NCBI RefSeq assembly: GCF_043641665.1
Contig: NC_092200.1
Location: 3,669,194-3,733,193, forward strand
Source of the DNA: Enoplosus armatus
Lineage: Eukaryota > Chordata > Actinopteri > Centrarchiformes > Enoplosidae
DNA: 64,000 bases
Direction: 5' to 3'
Under the pieces are notes generated by a model that was not told the origin of the DNA, searched no databases, and worked only from the letters and a program-made list of their open reading frames with translations. Positions 12,229 through 25,898 of the stretch are shown here, in pieces; the first letter of the stretch is position 1, and the number at the start of each line of letters is the position of its first letter. Position numbers and translations under genes: made by a program.

Positions 12229-13676
12229 GTAAGTCACGTGGGCTTAGCACTTCATGGACAGCCCTAATATGAAGATGCATAGGCACATGTTCAGAAAACT
12301 CCCAAACTGGATGGCACTACAGCAGGAGCGCAGGAGCACACTGCTGAATCATGGATGGGAGATGAGACTGTTAAAAGACTACAAGAGAAAACACCTCACT
12401 GCCCATAACTTCACTCAGGTGATTGATTGACTGACTGATTAACAAATATTTGTTCTCTTGCTTTTTTTGAGCTGCTATATGCAAAGAAGCACCCCGATGC
12501 TGAATATACCTACCCTTCAGCTGTTTGCATATTATGAGTCATGAAACATTTTGGCAGGTAATTCTAAGAGACCTAAGGTCCATACATTTTTCATATGATT
12601 CATTTTTCCCGCAGCAGCGGGGTGTCTAAACAAAACAAATTACTCTCCTTCAAAAGGAACTTTATACATTTCAGTTTGGGAAATCAAAGCAGGCTCCAGT
12701 CTCATTTCCTGCTTCCTCTGAATAAAAGGTGAGAATAACAACACAGCTACATTTTTGCACATTCATGAGAAAGGTTTAATTGGCCTGTGGCATTAAGGTT
12801 TGGACTAGTTTCATTGCACAGACCAGGAATACATGATTTTGACTGAGAATGGATCAATAAAGTATATTTCAGTGTGTGAACAGGTGTAACAGCTCTTGTG
12901 TTAACATGAGATCATTCACCAAACACTATCTGTAAGTTTGGCTCACATTTTGTTTTGGTTTGGTGAGTTATATGGTAACTTGGTATGAGTTTGGTAAGTG
13001 AGACGTTGAAGTGACGCACTGTCGTCGGCGTTCTGTTGTCTCATTGTTGTGGTGATCATTAACAGTTACCCTGAACAAGCTGTTCCCGAGCTTTTACCTG
13101 ACCCATGCCCTGAATTAGGTGTAATGCTGTAACTATCTAATCAACAGTTAATGCTCACAATGACAAACATTACAACATTGCTTTGTAAGCACCATTTAAC
13201 CAACTCCACAAAAAGGAAAAACCAAAGAAGAAAAGACAGAAACAGAAAATGTGCACATGTGGGCAAATGAGACAGCACACATATGAGAAGAATGAAACAG
13301 ACACTTTACTTTTATTTGATAATTATTAAGTTTAAATTAGCGTAATTCTGTGACTTAGCACCACAGACTAGCGTCTCTGCTAACAGTGACACCCAGAGAT
13401 TAACCTGTGACAGCTGTCTCATATGAATGCAGTCCTAGAAACTATGTATATATCGACTAATTTGCAACAGTAAATATGTTTTGAAGGAAACACAACACCG
13501 ACTGGATTACATTTTCTATTATAAATGCATCAGTAAAATGTTTGCGTATTTCATTTGTTTTCTGTCAAAATATCCAATCTTGCAGCACAATATCTGCTTG
13601 TAGTGACTGCATCATTTTTAAACATTTTTAAGGTTATGTTTTCGGCACTTGCAGCACTTAAATATTGGGATTATGA
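12229..13676. other. Unannotated non-coding stretch
   Basis: Low-complexity TGATT/TGACT runs near 12421-12440; otherwise no exon or repeat recognised. Confidence 0.45.
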
Positions 13677-13810
13677 ACAGAAATCACAATCTTTCCCTAA
13701 CCTTAACCAAAGGGCTTTTGTTGCCTAAACGCTGATCATAGATGGGATTCTGGATGTGAACCCCAGACTCTGGTGTTACAGTCCGCCTCCCTGTGACTGC
13801 GGTGCAGAAC
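13677..13810 (+). repeat. Teleost dispersed repeat, second copy
   Basis: It carries aatctttccctaacc at 13688-13702, which the 8-kb copy has in reverse complement; 14 of these bases also occur at 45186-45199. It continues with a 'gttgcctaaac' block and 'gtgaaccccagactctgg', which resembles the 'gtgaacccgggtctc' block I associate with this fish repeat. Boundaries are approximate and the segment is non-coding. Confidence 0.5.
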
Positions 13811-16519
13811 ATAAATGTGGTGCTCCATTGACTCCTAAAATTGTTGCCTCTCAACATAATCCATCCAGCGACTATATAAACATAATCTTTTGGAGACAGG
13901 GTTGATAAAAAGGGTCCACTCTGGATTGAACATTCAATAGACCTCTGTCATGAGCACATCTGCTTCATGAAAGAGGCATAAACCTCCAGAGATCCAGCAG
14001 TTACTCTTTGTTGTTATTGTACAAACCGTACAGTCAAAATATGAACGTACCATTTATCATTTCGCTGAAAATAAATACAAGAACAAGGTGTTCCACAGCG
14101 TGACTTCAGAGGGTTAAACCTCAAACCCTGTCAAGGTGTATTCCATCTGTTACTTTATTTTACTAAAGGGAAAGTGGCAACAGAGGAATTGTCCTTCACA
14201 CGAGCCTGATCTCATTTCACAGTGAGTGTCAAACTGACACCATGTGCTTGTCTCGCTGCACCGTCTAGTATTGCTAAGAAAGTCAGAAGTGCAGCTTTTC
14301 AATTCAGAGAAAGAAAAAGAAAAAAGAATTACTGCTTCCTCAGTACTGAGGGTGGATTATGAAGGACTTGTTCCATTGAGGTGCTGCTTGAGTGGAGAGA
14401 CGGGGTTTGGAAATAAACACACTGAGTGACTGCCTCTCAATTAACCTGAAAAATGAATGGAGGGAACATTCTGCTTGATTTTTCATTTATTGCAGCTTGT
14501 TAGGAGGAAAAATGCATCACAAAAAACTACAAAATGACACCTGTCAGCACTTCTGGAGGCTGAGCCTTTGTTTCTCTTTGCTGTCTTCAATTATGTCAGG
14601 AAATTTTCCCCCTCACTCACTGGCGCAGTTTCACCACACACACCGACCTTGATGAATATCCTCCAGCTATTTTTGTAATTTTGTTTGCTTATTTACTTAC
14701 ATGAAAGGAGATGCAGAGATAGGATGTGTGGGTTTGAATGGCAGACCATAAAGAGGAGTGTTTCCACAAAAAGTGAGCAGGTTATTATTAGTTTTTTCTT
14801 TTTTGGAAAGGAGCCATGTCATGTCTTCGACTCTCAGTGATTGGAAAACAATTTTCTCCAAAACCTGTGCAGTTTACAGAATAGGTGTTGGGTGTAGGGG
14901 GGCGTAATAAATGCCATTTGTCCAGGTGGCTTTTCTCCTATCTGTGCTCTCACAAAAAGAATAAAGAGGAAAAAATGCCAAAATGCATTTGCTATTTGAT
15001 AAACTACCCATTTGAATTTCCCCTCAGAAATAACTTCAAGTAAAGACGAGCTTGAAATCTGATGAAAATCATGAGATTTGCATTGCTTATTCATGAAAAA
15101 TGAGATTTCAGTGAAACAGGCTCAAGTGCCAAAGAAAAAGAACAAATTCCTGGATGAATTTCAATATCTTCAAAAGAATAATATTTAAAAAAAATTAGAG
15201 TCAATATGCATAGCTGCATGTTGGGAAGTTTTCTCTGCAACCATGTTCAGTCTCAGCATAACAATGGAAAGATGCCCCTGTGGTTCCTGCAGGATCAGTT
15301 ATTAAATGAGAGGGCAAGGTCATTGAGGAGGAAGGTAAAATGGAGGTGGGGTAGAAACATCCATGGCAAGCAGAGGCCCCGCTATGGAGTTACTTTCACA
15401 TCTGACCTTTGACCCCAGCTGGAAGAAGCTTACTATAGAATCACATCCCTTAGCTTATCATGATTTAGTTGTGTACCACATACCCTTATAGATACCTGGG
15501 ATCTCCAGAGAAAAAATGTCTAGCATTGCTCATCAGTACCAAACAAGAAACCCCAGCCTCATATCTCATGCATAGATATCATATGAATCCCTGAATGGAA
15601 CTGCATCAGATACCAGTGACGAATAAATATAGACTGGATGCTCCTTAGTAGAGGTGCAGTATTCGCTTCGGGGTGTTATCATGACAGTGGACAGGCAGTC
15701 CAGAGGCTGGATTTGCAGTGTGACTGGACATCCCAGCAATCTGACGAGGGATCCCAGGGAATATCAACCAAGCAGAATGTGGATTTGAAGCGAGCAGCCG
15801 GGAGATGCATCTGTGACTTTCCAGCTGTATTTGATTCCCCTAATGAATAAACATGGGCCGTGTGTTCTTATGAGAAAGTGCACTTTTCACTGAGGGGATT
15901 TTGTTGTGTACAAACCATGACAGGGACACCAGTTGTTGGCACAAACATATTATTACTAAAATAAATGTAATTCTCTTAAAACGTTGAAGAGAATTCCTGC
16001 TGGCCCACTGCTTAAAGTGGATGAATATGATGATACAGCGTCTGTAGGGCCATAGCTACCACTGAGGACACTGAGGTCATGTCTATAATATTTAAATAAT
16101 TTTTTTGCGCATCAGGGGGGAGTTTAGAAGGTGATTTCAGCATTTTTATACTTGAAATGTTCACATTTTACTACATTTTTATACCAAATGAATAATAAAT
16201 GAACAAAGGAATGTTTCCCCTACAACATTATTGCTGGCGTTGTGGAGAAGGCTTTGACGGGCCATAACATTTACAGAAAATTGAATTGAACAGATTAAGT
16301 AAATAAAAGATATTAAGATAAAATAAAAAATTAGGGACCTATTTGGTTTCTGGTCGTTTGGTGTTGTGGGTGGGACGTATGTTAGGGGACGGGACTCATA
16401 ACCTTCCTATTTCTAAAGTAAAGTCTGTGGCTGTAAATATCTGCTCGTGGGTTACAGAGCATTACCAATGAATGAACAATTACCACAGTAGGTGCTGAGA
16501 TAGCTAGTTTTCTTTCTAG
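13811..16519. other. Unannotated non-coding stretch
   Basis: No recognised exon or clear repeat. Around 16040-16160 a phrase including 'ccactgaggacactgaggtc' may belong to a dispersed repeat, but I cannot support it internally. Confidence 0.4.
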
Positions 16520-16815
16520 TTCTCTGTATTTTGGAACACAAACCTCCCACCCACTGCCATTTCAATATAATCCCAGTCTTCACCTTCTGGCAACTGCTTC
16601 ACAATGACGAATTATGCTACGAGTGTCTGAGTGTGTCACGGGAGATTTTGTTCTCAAGACAATGTGGGAAATTACAAACATTGCTGAAAGTCATTTTCAG
16701 ATCAGTCAAGCTTAAGGAAATGGAAGAAGAGGTTGTGCAAGAGATTTGTCAATTTGTGATTTCTTTCAAAGTTGTCGTTGAAAGGCTTTTTGCCAAACGT
16801 AACTGTCCGGTCCAG
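16520..16815 (+). other. Open, splice-bounded interval (296 bp), unconfirmed exon
   Basis: A pyrimidine-rich acceptor (agttttctttctag, ending 16519) and a donor (gtccag/gtgagc, GT at 16816) enclose 296 bp. One forward frame is open throughout: two bases, then 98 codons, ending on a codon boundary. The translation is unrecognised. It is cysteine-containing in the middle, with a charged, helix-compatible C-terminal part around 'KLKEMEEEVVQEI'. The frame has no ATG near its start, so it would have to be an internal exon. It is the best coding-exon candidate here by length and boundaries, but chance is quite possible given 128 kb of sequence examined over both strands. Confidence 0.2.
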
Positions 16816-18454
16816 GTGAGCATTATGTTGTGCTGTTAGACATCAAGGGTAACTTGATTGACTTGATTTTGTGGTCTATACTGAAAGATTTACCTCATCA
16901 ATTATATTTTTCACATAACGTATTGAAAAGTCTATTTGGATCAAAGTTTAAATATCTGCAAAATATATTTAAAAAAAACCATTTTGGTTGAGAAAATAAT
17001 TTAATCTGCAGTTTTTTCAGCAGCAGATGGAGTTTGCCCAGTTGTCATGTAGATGCAGATGTACCATGTTTTAATTTAGCAAATTTTATTGTGAAGAACT
17101 TTGAAACACTCTCATTTTGGAGTTTTTAAGTGCAGAGTGTCTTGTTCCAGCTGTAAAACACCACAGCACACGGCCACACTGACGATGAGTTTCCTCCTGC
17201 TGAGGGAATGCATGCCTCATTTAAGTGTTAAGCTGTGAACAGCAGGTTGATCTCAGTGTTGAACACTTTCTTTCTATGGTTGATACAAAAAGCATTTGTT
17301 CAGTTTGTACTTTTCAAAAGTTGTAATGTAGTCTTTTAAGGTAAAATGTTGGAATATCCATTATTTGAAAAATACAAGGTTTGCCTTAAAGTGACTTTCT
17401 ACTGCGTAGACACATGTCAGTGGACGTTGAGATGTACAGGTAGAGAGATGGAAAGATGGATGTTTGATTGTCACCTGTTACAGAAACAAAGAGAGATGCA
17501 TGCCAAACTTATCAAGCTGAAATTTATTAAAGTTACAATAATAAATGCAATGAGGCGTGAAGGTCAGAATCAGTGATGTATGAGAATGCAGTGGATAATG
17601 TGAGGCGCGTGCTGAAAAGTGTAAAACAAAAGAAGGCAACGCATAAAAAGGGTGAGAGGGACCGACACACTGGCGTCTGGGCTGACGGGCTTAAATCATT
17701 TCTAAACTCTGGCCAGGTGTTCCCAGTCAGAGCAATGACTCCTCAGCTCCACCGCCGCATAGCCGTACTGTCCCGCCAAGACTCAACCAAGACCCAGCTC
17801 CTCCCCATTCTTTGAGAAAGTCAGCAACTGCCAAAAGCATACGGATCTCTTCTGGAACAAAACGGCCTACAGTCCTTTGTTCGATTAGTCAAAATAAAAA
17901 CAGAGATTGAGGAAGCACTGTTTCAAATGAAGTCCATCAGGGCTCGAGTCAGCTTTAAACCACAGGTGTAAAAATATTGATAGTAAACTGCAACTGTTTC
18001 ATCCATTTTTTGGAATTTGGCCTTGAACGGGCTGCACCCACTTTGCTTTTTTTGCTAATTGTACCAATTTTACCAAGTTTAACGGCAGTATACCCACATT
18101 CATTGAGACATTTCTCTCTGGACCAACTGCCAGATGGACCAACGAACATGACATTTCTATCCCTGGAGCCACGCCGCAAGCATGGCAACAAAGTCCTATA
18201 CTATTTCATAATTGTTTAATTAATTAATTTCCTGAGGTGTTTGCAATAAATCTTTGTCTCCTAAATGCGATTATGACCTGGAGGATGATATGAAACAGTT
18301 GCTGAGCGGCAGTTTGTGGCAGACATCCAGAAACATTTTTACACGATGTCCACAGTAATGTGTTGCATAATCAACTGTGAGCAGCACAAAGCAACATCCC
18401 CACACTACAGTCTGATGGCCTGATGTGTTCTCACTTTTGGGACATTTCAAACAG
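16816..18454. other. Unannotated non-coding stretch
   Basis: No recognised exon or repeat. Overlapping TTAATTAATTAATTT (18216-18230) provides tandem homeodomain-type cores or is simply AT-rich sequence. Confidence 0.45.
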
Positions 18455-18486
18455 GCACACACACACATGTTTTATATATATATATC
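18455..18486 (+). repeat. Compound (CA)n-(TA)n microsatellite
   Basis: A short CA run (cacacacacaca) is followed after a few bases by a TA run (tatatatatata). Short and imperfect. Confidence 0.85.
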
Positions 18487-21400
18487 TAATACAAACAATT
18501 CTGTTACAAAACAAGGAAATACTGAAATATCAAACTGAAGTTTGACATCATAAAGAACCATCAGAAAGCATTTCTTGACAGTACTAATGACCAAAACTGT
18601 CCTCAGTGTTTTGACTGTTATGATTTACTCCGTACCCCAAATAGGCCTTTTATATATAAAGATAAAACTATATATGGTTAATAGTGCCAGTCATCCTTTA
18701 TTACTCCATCATATGTCATCCTGAGACTGCTGCCGGAGCACCACTGGGAGCCAAACCTCCCTCCTGGGAGAGCTGCACCTGCATCTTAACCTGTTCCTCT
18801 TCATCAATCTTCGATGAGAAAGCATCACAACAAAACACCACCCTGCCTGTCAGAACCGCACACGTATGCATTTTGTCATCAATTCAGGACAGTCAGGCCT
18901 ACAAAGACATTAGGAGCGGACCACTTTCTTATGCTTTGCTTTGGGATGGAATTTGGTTTTAAATGTTATTTATGAGACTGTGAGCATCCTCAGTACAACA
19001 CATCCTGGTTTGAACCCTTTGTACACGCACTGGTTTCTGGTACATCCCTGCTGAATAAGGACAGCTAACCTCGAGGCAACTCAAAAGAACCTGCCCTACT
19101 TTCATTAATAAGCAGTTGTCACACAATGACCCAGTGCCACACTCTGGTCCAGACCAGCGATTGGTGTCTCAAGAGTCAGTACAAAGAAGTGGCAGGAACT
19201 GCAAGAGACAAAATTAAAATGTCCGGTGAGGTGTGGGAGAGAAATAAGCAGGATCAAGTAACAGGCCCATGGGTTGGTTTTAGGTCATTGACGGCTGGAG
19301 GTGCAGATGGATGTGTGCTAGGGCCATGGCTGCAGTGAAGGTGAATAGCCAGAGGACCAGTCAACCATTACTTTCCGGGGGCTCCAGTACCACCTGCTTG
19401 ATGATCTCCTCCATGTTGGAAAATCCCAGCTGCAGCCGCCACCTGCCCACTAAGAGAAGCTGCAATGCATAATAAATGAGGTGGCCCACAGCCACATGGC
19501 ATGCATCTTAACCTGCATTAGTTTCTGTCTCCAATTAAGTGACCCAGTTTTTTTCTTTTCTTCAAATACGTGTCGCTGTCTTGGAAGTTATAGCTGTTAC
19601 CTTATTTGCCAGCTCATTTTTTTATGCCAGAGAAGTACACTGTTTCAGCTGTAACACACAATGATGTGTAATGCATTAAAAGGAGTTATTTAAAGCGTTT
19701 TTTTGTTTGGATCCACTTTCTCTCAAACTGTCTCAAATTCCTCCGCATCAGCTAATGATTTCCCAGAATTCCTTTTGTGATCCCGTCCTGCCTAGATTGT
19801 TGTATCCAGCCATTGTTTTACAGATGCTGTAGTTGGAAAGTGGACAGCAATGGCAATAGCCTTAGTAATGGTCAGAAGGCATTATTCCAGGCAAGAGCTG
19901 GAATCCCACAGCTGCACTAGTTTGTGGGCTATTAAAGCTGCAGTCTGAAAAATACAAGCTTTCCCTCTTTCACAAAGAATTTCTTACTGAATGGTTAAAG
20001 AATCTACAGTTGTTAGTATGTTTTTCATGCTATTAGCTTGGGTTTGGCATGGGACTGGAAATTGGAGTAAGCGCTGTTGATCACTTTTGTTCAACAGGTA
20101 AATCATGGATTTAAAAGTTTTCCTTTTTTTTGTGAGTGCGACATCAAAACTAGACACCTGCTGGTGATCTTTAAGATCACAGAATTTTTTTTTTCTGCTA
20201 TGGAGCCCCAGCTGTGCGGGAAATGTTTCAATCTCAGATAAGAAAAAATCAAAACAACAACAACAACCAAACAACAAAATGGAGCAAGGAATCTACAGTA
20301 TGCCCATAGCTTTATTTATTTATTTTAAATCTTTCAGTCACAGCATCTGACCGAGAAAGTGACTATTAAGGGTTCATCATCAATAGATATCTATTTAAGT
20401 CCATCATCAATCCCTCCTTCATTTCCAATCTGCAGTTCATGATCACAGGGCTCGTCCATACAGCTGAGCTGTCAAATGCTGAATGTGATTTGTTGCATAA
20501 TAAAGTGAGAGCAGAATGGATGCAGACATACAGTATGCAGATGTTGCATCTGTTTCTGGCAGAGGAAGCTCAGCTCGTGGCCTGTTCTGCTGTGATAAAG
20601 GAGATAAAGACACAGACCAGCTTCACAAAGACTCACAGTTCTGGCTTGAGCACAAAGATTAACACACAGTCACACCAGTCTTTATAATGCAGCCCAGAAT
20701 CCTGATTCACACATCTAAACAGTCTTCTTTGCCTTGGTATGGAGAAATGCAGAAAATAAATTTCAGGTGTCAATAAATTATTTATTTATTTATTTGCATC
20801 ACAGTGATGCAGCTGAGTTTTTCATAGCAAATGTGCACCTTATCTGAAACCTCATCATGCTTGAATGGTTCCACTTTTGGTAAAAAACCTCTTTGAGTTC
20901 CTGATGCTATTATAAGAGGGCTGATTTAAAATGTTAATGCTGGTTTTGATGGCGGAATAAAATGAGGTGGACCAAAAGAAACTACAGATCCTTTGTTCTC
21001 CAGAGACACCTTGACAGGTTTATGTTTATTTGATGAAGCTGACCTGAAATAGAGAAAAAAAAGGGGCTCAGAAGCTGAGCTTGACACCCAGAACGGGTTA
21101 CTTATGATCTCCAGGACCATAAGATAAAATATGGTGGAGATGAGACTTACAGTAAATACAGCAGCCACATCCATATTATCGGTCAATAGGCCCTCTGACA
21201 CTTTCAAGGTTTGTGAGGATAGTTTACCCGATAACAGAAACTGTGTGCTGTTTGTTATATTAATGAGTCAGCTGATTTTTTTGTATTTCCACTGCAAATG
21301 TATGCTTTCCATGAATTTGCTGCACAGAACAGAGTGTTTTTTTTGGGGGGGTGGGGGGCTAGTTTAGGGGCATTGTGTTTGAAATGTATGTATCTGACAA

Positions 21401-21629
21401 CACTTCTTATGTGATTCTTTGTTGCCCTACAAGGACATTAAAAGTTGTGGAGCAACTTTCAAAGAAGCAGCTTCTCCTATTCTCTGCACCTCTGTTCAAC
21501 CCTCACGGCAGATGTTTCTTTCATGAGCCCTTCAAAAGCCCAAACTATGTTTTTATTCTTAGTCAAAGAGACATACTGGTGAGGATACCAAGGAACAAAA
21601 AAAAAAACCCCCACTTGAAATTAGTGTGA
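18487..21629. other. Unannotated stretch with possible regulatory islands
   Basis: No exon recognised. The motif ttaaagctgcagt at 19932 resembles the terminus of the 41.4-kb MITE but nothing further supports a copy. (TTTA)n runs lie at about 20310-20325 and 20777-20796. Confidence 0.4.
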
Positions 21630-21825
21630 CCATCCTTCACCTAGATGACCCAGATTCAAGTGCCCATGACAGCAAAGTCCCTGCTGGAGTGTCCTTGAGC
21701 AGGACACTAAATCCCTATGAGGAGCGATCAATGAGTTTGTTTGCGTAGTCTCAGCTCTCTGTGGAAGAATGACCTTTAAAAAAAAAAAAGTTAATTTCCC
21801 CCTTGGGGCATCAAAGTATCAAAGA
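21630..21825 (+). mobile_element. tRNA-derived SINE with LINE-type tail
   Basis: A B-box-like gattcaagtgccc lies at about 21653. The core 'tgtccttgagcaggacacta' (21690-21709) is typical of fish SINEs, and after a poly-A run the tail 'ttaatttcccccttgggg' (21791-21808) matches the LINE-like 3' end common in teleosts. The A box is not recognisable. The element is diverged and non-coding. Confidence 0.65.
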
Positions 21826-21992
21826 CACAAAATCCCCTTTTTAATCTGTGATTTTGCTGCTTCATTTTGAAGTTAAACTGTATGCCTTCAGATGAAACTC
21901 TTATCTTACAACATAGTGCGACAACGGCAACAAAATTACAGATGCAATCTCAAAAATAATGTAATCATGAGCTTCACAAAAGTAGAAATTTA

Positions 21993-22061
21993 GTGCAGGG
22001 CTATTGTCTTGGATCACAATATCGTGCAATGTTTTCCTGTTATTTTGTCCACCCCCTGCAG
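21993..22061 (+). mobile_element. MITE fragment, second copy of the 3-kb element
   Basis: The stretch ending in cctgttattttgtccacccc (22036-22055) aligns with the right-hand end of the MITE at 2991-3173 (cctgttattttgtcca at 3149-3164). Diverged homology extends about 40 bp further left. The left inverted terminus is not present here, so this is a truncated copy. Confidence 0.55.
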
Positions 22062-24653
22062 AGCTTCAAGCCATCAATCTTTCTTCTTCTACAGTAGAAG
22101 TCATCACATCTTTTCAAACTGTTGCTTTGTCTTGTGGGGATGAAAATCGTTCATGTGCCGTATTGACGTGGGAAAACACTACCTGGCTATTTCGTCGCCA
22201 TTCTGTCATTCAATTGAAAAAAAAAAAAACATGTTTCAACTGAAAGGCTGACCTGCTGTCATCTCTGCCACTCACAGCTAGAGTCTGTGTCCACCAGGAA
22301 CCACAGCGCTCTTATTGTTGTTTTCAAAAGAAAGGCATGCGTTTTAGTATGTTCCCTGTAACGCTGAGAGACTTCTGCAAAGCGCTCACGCTGCCAATAT
22401 TTAGTGTATTCTCAACAACAACCCTCATTTCTCTTATACATTGGCTTAGGGCTGGTATCTCAACTACACAGGCTTATGCAGCATTGCACTGACAGTTGGA
22501 AGTCAAACATTCACAGATGGCAGGTCGTATTTACAGCCTCTGTGCATTACAGCGGTCCAACAAAAAAAAAAAAAATAGTAATCCACTATTTCCAATAGCA
22601 GTGGTGAGTATTCATGCAGTTGCTCCATCCAGCCAAAACTAAATCCCCAAGGGAAACTCTTCAGACATTCACATTGTCCACACCTACTCCTGGTTTTTAC
22701 TGTGCCGATGCATTTTGTTTTTCTATTTATTCTGGTTGTAAATATCTAATATTTGATTTAAAAAAAAAAAGAAGGTACAATTCAGTTGCAAATAGTGTTA
22801 GTATTTTTCTTTCACAAGCCAGAAAACTACATGTCTACTACATGCATAAAAAACTGCATCAAAGAAGTTCTCTGCCAGAGTCTCTTAGTATTACTGGGAC
22901 CATTACTGGGCCCAGAGAACACACTGGCCACCTCACCAAACGCAGAATAGAGCCAATTAGGAAGAAAATGGTTTCATACATTTATTTTCAGGCAAAAATA
23001 AAATAGTAATTGCTTAATGAATCAGCTGAACATCCTGTTCATTCACGAACAAAGAGAAAGGAAGAGGGCTAAAGTGAATTCTTATTTTAGACTCTCAAAG
23101 AAATTCATCAGCGGAGGTCTTCTTCGACTTATTAGAATAAAAGCAGCAAGTAAAACAACAATATTGTCAATATTATAAAATATTTGATTTGATGTGATGT
23201 GCTTGCCTGTCCCTGTGTCAATTTTGGTGAGATGTTTGGGATTCACCACTTAAACTTAACGCCGACAGTGAAACCTGTAAAATTAAAAGTAGTCATTTTA
23301 AAATTCCTTGTGCAAAATGTTTCTAAAGGCAAAATAAAAAAGGACCGCTGGTGTGAAAACAAATGTCGAATTAAAAGCTTTTCAATGAGATTGGCGGCTA
23401 GCTAGTTAACTTTAAGTGAAACTTTCAAATGTTTATCTGTAAACACAAATATTCATCCTGCTACTTATACATGACGGCACGTTAGTGCATGTAAATAAGT
23501 TGATTGGAGTAGTTGAGTTTCTAACTTGGAATCCTGACTTGATAGTATTTGGATTTTGTTTCTTAGGAGGAATTTTGAAATTCTGATACTGTATTCATTA
23601 TTCAGCACTCATTTACAAGTCTGATGTCCTTGCAGATAGTAGAAATACAGTCAATAGCTTTGTATGTATCAATAGGGGACTGGCTGTGTTGCTCATAGCC
23701 AACCACAATAGTTTATATTTACTAACAAAATATCAGAATTTTTTAAATACACAACTAAACATCCCAAGGTCATTTTTAAACTTTGCATAAGGAAATGGAT
23801 GCACAGGGTTAACAGGGTTTGTTGCCTCTGTACACAACAAAAACCTTGTTGAGAGCTTGGTAGTAGAGAGTGGCGTTACAGCTCAGTATTCAGCAGCAGC
23901 ACTGAAAATGTGTTGGTTTCTACCCCCTACAGGAATGATTGATTTACATGGCAAGCAGTGTATTCAGAGCATGTCTCTCCACATAGCCAGATTTATGATG
24001 GTGCAAACACGCGTAGAGGTCAAAAAAATACAAAAAAATACACACAACACTGAATTTAAAAAGAGGACATACTGAGATGCAGACAGTTGTTTGGAGTCGT
24101 ACAAACATCTCTGCAAACGTGAAAGAAGTGTCATCATGTCTCTGCAGCCTGTGCTGAGACATCCCTCCATTTGTTGGCTGCTTGGGAGCGAAACATATCT
24201 TGCATCTCTTTGCATTTATATTTCAGGCATCTGGCTCACTGCTTGTACAGAAATATGGAATGATTAAGCAGCTAGGAGTTGGTGTCCCTCTTAAAAAGGA
24301 AATGTGGGTGATGAGGAATACTTAAAACATGAGACAGCCTTGTAAGCATGCAAGCAAGTGGGTCACTCTTCCACAACAAGCATCTGAAGTGTCCTGGCAA
24401 CAGACACTTTATTTAGAGCATCCAATGTTAACACTGACAGCAGATCGTCACCTGACTATATCTGATTCAATTTGCTGAAATGCAAAAAGAGACTTGATGT
24501 GGTAATCAGTGAAAGCAGTGAATCATAAAGAAACCAAATGCACTGCATGGCGAGAGCCCCTCAGAGGGGACTGAAGTGGCAGCTTTTATCATGGTTGAGG
24601 CCCAGAGGCCCCCAGGTGCTCCGAGTTGAAAGCCCCGCTGAGCCAATTATGTG
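22062..24653. other. Unannotated non-coding stretch
   Basis: A-runs at about 22561-22575 and 22759-22770. The open frames are short and unrecognised. No exon or RNA gene seen. Confidence 0.4.
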
Positions 24654-24773
24654 TAAAGGTGCAGTGACACAGGATTTCGCTCCCCATTCATTTCTATGAG
24701 GAATGGGGCAACACCAATTCGCTTCTGGTTGTGAATTGTGCAACCAGAACCAAATGCTAGCAGCTGCACTTTA
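24654..24773. mobile_element. Short MITE-like element with two hairpins
   Basis: The outer ends taaaggtgcag (24654-24664) and ctgcacttta (24764-24773) are near-perfect inverted repeats. Between them lie two hairpins: ccccattc/gaatgggg (24682-24689 with 24701-24708) and ttctggttg/caaccagaa (24723-24731 with 24741-24749). The whole is about 120 bp and non-coding. It may be part of a longer repeat, since the right flank also has a repeat-like feel. Confidence 0.45.
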
Positions 24774-25849
24774 TGCTCATAACCCAACTCATGCCATTTC
24801 TTCTCCTGGCTGTTTTTTTTGCCACACAACACGAATACATTTGGCGAGGCAAAATCAAAACCTGATGACTGGCTCTCATTAGCTGTGCTAGCTACTAGCC
24901 TACGCTCATCTCATCCACTTCTATTTTGTGTTAAAATCCAGAAAAGGAAGGTCTAGACTTCGTGTTTTATATCTGTTTCAACACGTCTCCACTACCCCCT
25001 ACTGTACAAACATGAAGCCCCCCATGACCCTCTGAGGATAAGGGGTTATAGATGATGTTATGATGGATGTTGTATTGTATTGTGATGATTGAAATGTTCA
25101 TTGTTGGCTACATAACATCACTTATTGGGGCACTTAGTTAGCAGGAATGTACAATGTGTGTTAAGTTTTTTGGTTAGTGAGTTACAAGGAAAAAAAGTCA
25201 TTTTATTTTGCTGGGGGAAAAATGAGGATACAATGCTTATTACTCAACTGATAATCTATTAATTCTTATTCTCCATTTTTTCTTCACTTTTTTACCTGAA
25301 GCATACTCTGAGCTCATTCTGCCACATGAACCGTCTCACTAATAATGATCCAGCCCTTCCATTAAATAACACTCATTGCTTTACTTTTTTATTTTTTGGC
25401 TAATTTTGAGTGATACCACAGCTTAATCCACACACATCACATTATATAAGCATGCTTCTCCCAAAATGCAATTTCTTTCTGACTGGGCAACTACCCATGT
25501 TGGCAGCTTTAAAATGCACCCAGAGGTAATTGTTTGAAAATGTAACCTCAATTCCCAGAAGTCATGTAATTTGATGTCAGCAAACTGCACACAGCGTACT
25601 CATGTTTACTCCAGTGATCACTTTTATAGCAAAGGGACACAAGAGGAAAAAGACTCGAGCTGGATGGAACAAATAGAGTGACTATATCAAATAAAAAAAA
25701 TCTCAATTGGGCAGAAAGGGGGAAATTACAAGGTCTCATTTAGTGGAGATGGGATGGTTTTAGACCCACTGCAGCTCACAAGACAACAGTGAATAGCAAA
25801 ACAGAGGATTAAGCACATAAAGCACTGAACCACTATATATTTTTTTACT
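24774..25849. other. Unannotated non-coding stretch
   Basis: AT-rich, no exon recognised. The first 250 bp may belong to the same old repeat as the adjacent hairpin element. Confidence 0.4.
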
Positions 25850-25898
25850 GGTTTTGTATAAATTTACATAAAAAAATGTTGCCTAGTGCAGCTTTAAC
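25850..25898 (-). mobile_element. MITE terminus fragment
   Basis: The reverse complement of the segment around 25885-25898 reads ttaaagctgcacta, identical to the first 14 bases of the MITE at 41446. The opposite terminus was not located, so the length is uncertain and this is reported as an end fragment. Confidence 0.4.
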
